From Synechococcaceae cyanobacterium RL_1_2 (lineage in GTDB: Bacteria > Cyanobacteriota > Cyanobacteriia > Cyanobacteriales > JAAUPO01), in contig JAAUPO010000210.1 in assembly GCA_012033095.1 (NCBI GenBank), positions 1-5,356 on the forward strand: DNA of 5,356 bases. Direction: 5' to 3'. The notes below the pieces were generated by a model that made no database searches, was not told where the DNA came from, and saw only the letters and a program-made list of their open reading frames with translations. Position 1 is the stretch's first letter. The number at the start of each line of letters is the position of its first letter. The position numbers and the translations under genes were made by a program. Shown here piece after piece: positions 5,005 to 5,356 of this stretch.

Positions 5005-5356
5005 CGAAATATTTGCTCCACAAACGTAATTTTTAGCCTATTGTAATCAATTTCAAATAGTACAAAGAAACTGTTTTTTTTGTGGCGGCTAATTAATTAG
5101 GGATGACAGCAAAAAATTTGATCCAACTGAGTTAATGATGAACCCAATTAACCTATTTTCACTTTGCCTATAAACTTATCTAAATTAAGTTACCCAAATT
5201 GCAAAAACTGCGTTACAAATAAAGCAAATCCATAGCACAGGAGCGATAACTGAGGTTATTCCCCAGGGGCAATCCTATTATTAATACGCAAGTACTACTT
5301 GATCGGTTTAGTTGATCTAATTAAGGTTGATTTGTCATTAATAACGCGATCGCAAC
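5005..5356. other. Region upstream of ycf34, no gene seen
   Basis: Both strands were read and no convincing frame was found. The region contains the probable ycf34 leader and promoter, a T-run (5073-5080), two adjacent small hairpins (ATAAC-TGAG-GTTAT at 5246-5259 and CCCC-A-GGGG at 5261-5269), three loosely spaced TTGATC/TTGATT hexamers (5299, 5312, 5327) and a HIP1 octamer at the edge (5346-5353). The hexamers may belong to a promoter for a plus-strand gene beyond the window. Confidence 0.5.
5040..5045 (-). promoter_or_regulatory. Possible -10 box of ycf34
   Basis: On the minus strand TACAAT lies about 36 bases upstream of the ycf34 ATG. TTCTTT 18 bases further upstream is a poor -35; many cyanobacterial promoters lack a good one. 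This is an inspection-based guess. Confidence 0.3.

Noticed and set aside
5246..5269. Structured leader or riboswitch from two adjacent hairpins
   Set aside because: The stems are 4-5 bp, no known riboswitch core is seen, and no gene follows inside the window.
1..5356. tRNA, rRNA or complete transposase gene
   Set aside because: I looked for cloverleaf patterns, the T-loop GGTTCGAATCC type and transposase motifs on both strands and found none.

Overview
The window looks like chromosomal DNA of a unicellular or colonial cyanobacterium. Three things point there. The HIP1 octamer GCGATCGC occurs nine times in 5.4 kb. A clear Ycf34 protein is encoded, a family known from cyanobacteria and plastids. 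The pyridine-nucleotide-disulfide oxidoreductase present is of the type found in cyanobacteria. The genus cannot be fixed from this sequence alone.

Layout, left to right. (1) Positions 1-272 are the 3' end of fabD (malonyl-CoA:ACP transacylase, plus strand). (2) Positions 273-618 are non-coding, with a fragment of a mobile-element-like repeat and a 9-bp tandem repeat. (3) Positions 619-1464 encode a PotC-type ABC permease for polyamines, without its partner genes in view. (4) Positions 1465-1740 are non-coding, with a 211-bp segment bounded by short inverted repeats. (5) Positions 1741-2736 (minus) encode a thioredoxin-reductase-like flavoprotein that keeps the redox CxxC but has lost the recognisable NADPH site, as in the diflavin-linked disulfide oxidoreductases (DDOR). 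(6) Divergent from it, 2914-3252 encodes an A-type (IscA/SufA/HesB-like) Fe-S carrier. (7) Positions 3253-3564 are a spacer holding a heptamer repeat and a nearly complete 132-bp MITE-like element. (8) Positions 3565-4281 encode a 238-residue protein I do not recognise. (9) Positions 4282-4755 are mostly non-coding but hold a short minus-strand frame (4284-4373) that reads like protein. (10) Positions 4756-5004 (minus) encode Ycf34. (11) Positions 5005-5356 are the upstream region of ycf34 and hold no gene I can support.

The genes do not form one operon: strands alternate and spacers are long. A loose theme links the middle and right parts: a disulfide oxidoreductase, an Fe-S carrier and the Fe-S protein Ycf34 all concern redox or Fe-S metabolism in a photosynthetic cell. 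Whether they are functionally linked is inference. The most unusual features are the DDOR-like enzyme divergent from the Fe-S carrier, the several degenerate repeat families in the spacers, and the unknown gene bracketed by 22-bp direct repeats. I saw no defence system, CRISPR array, RNA gene or intact transposase.
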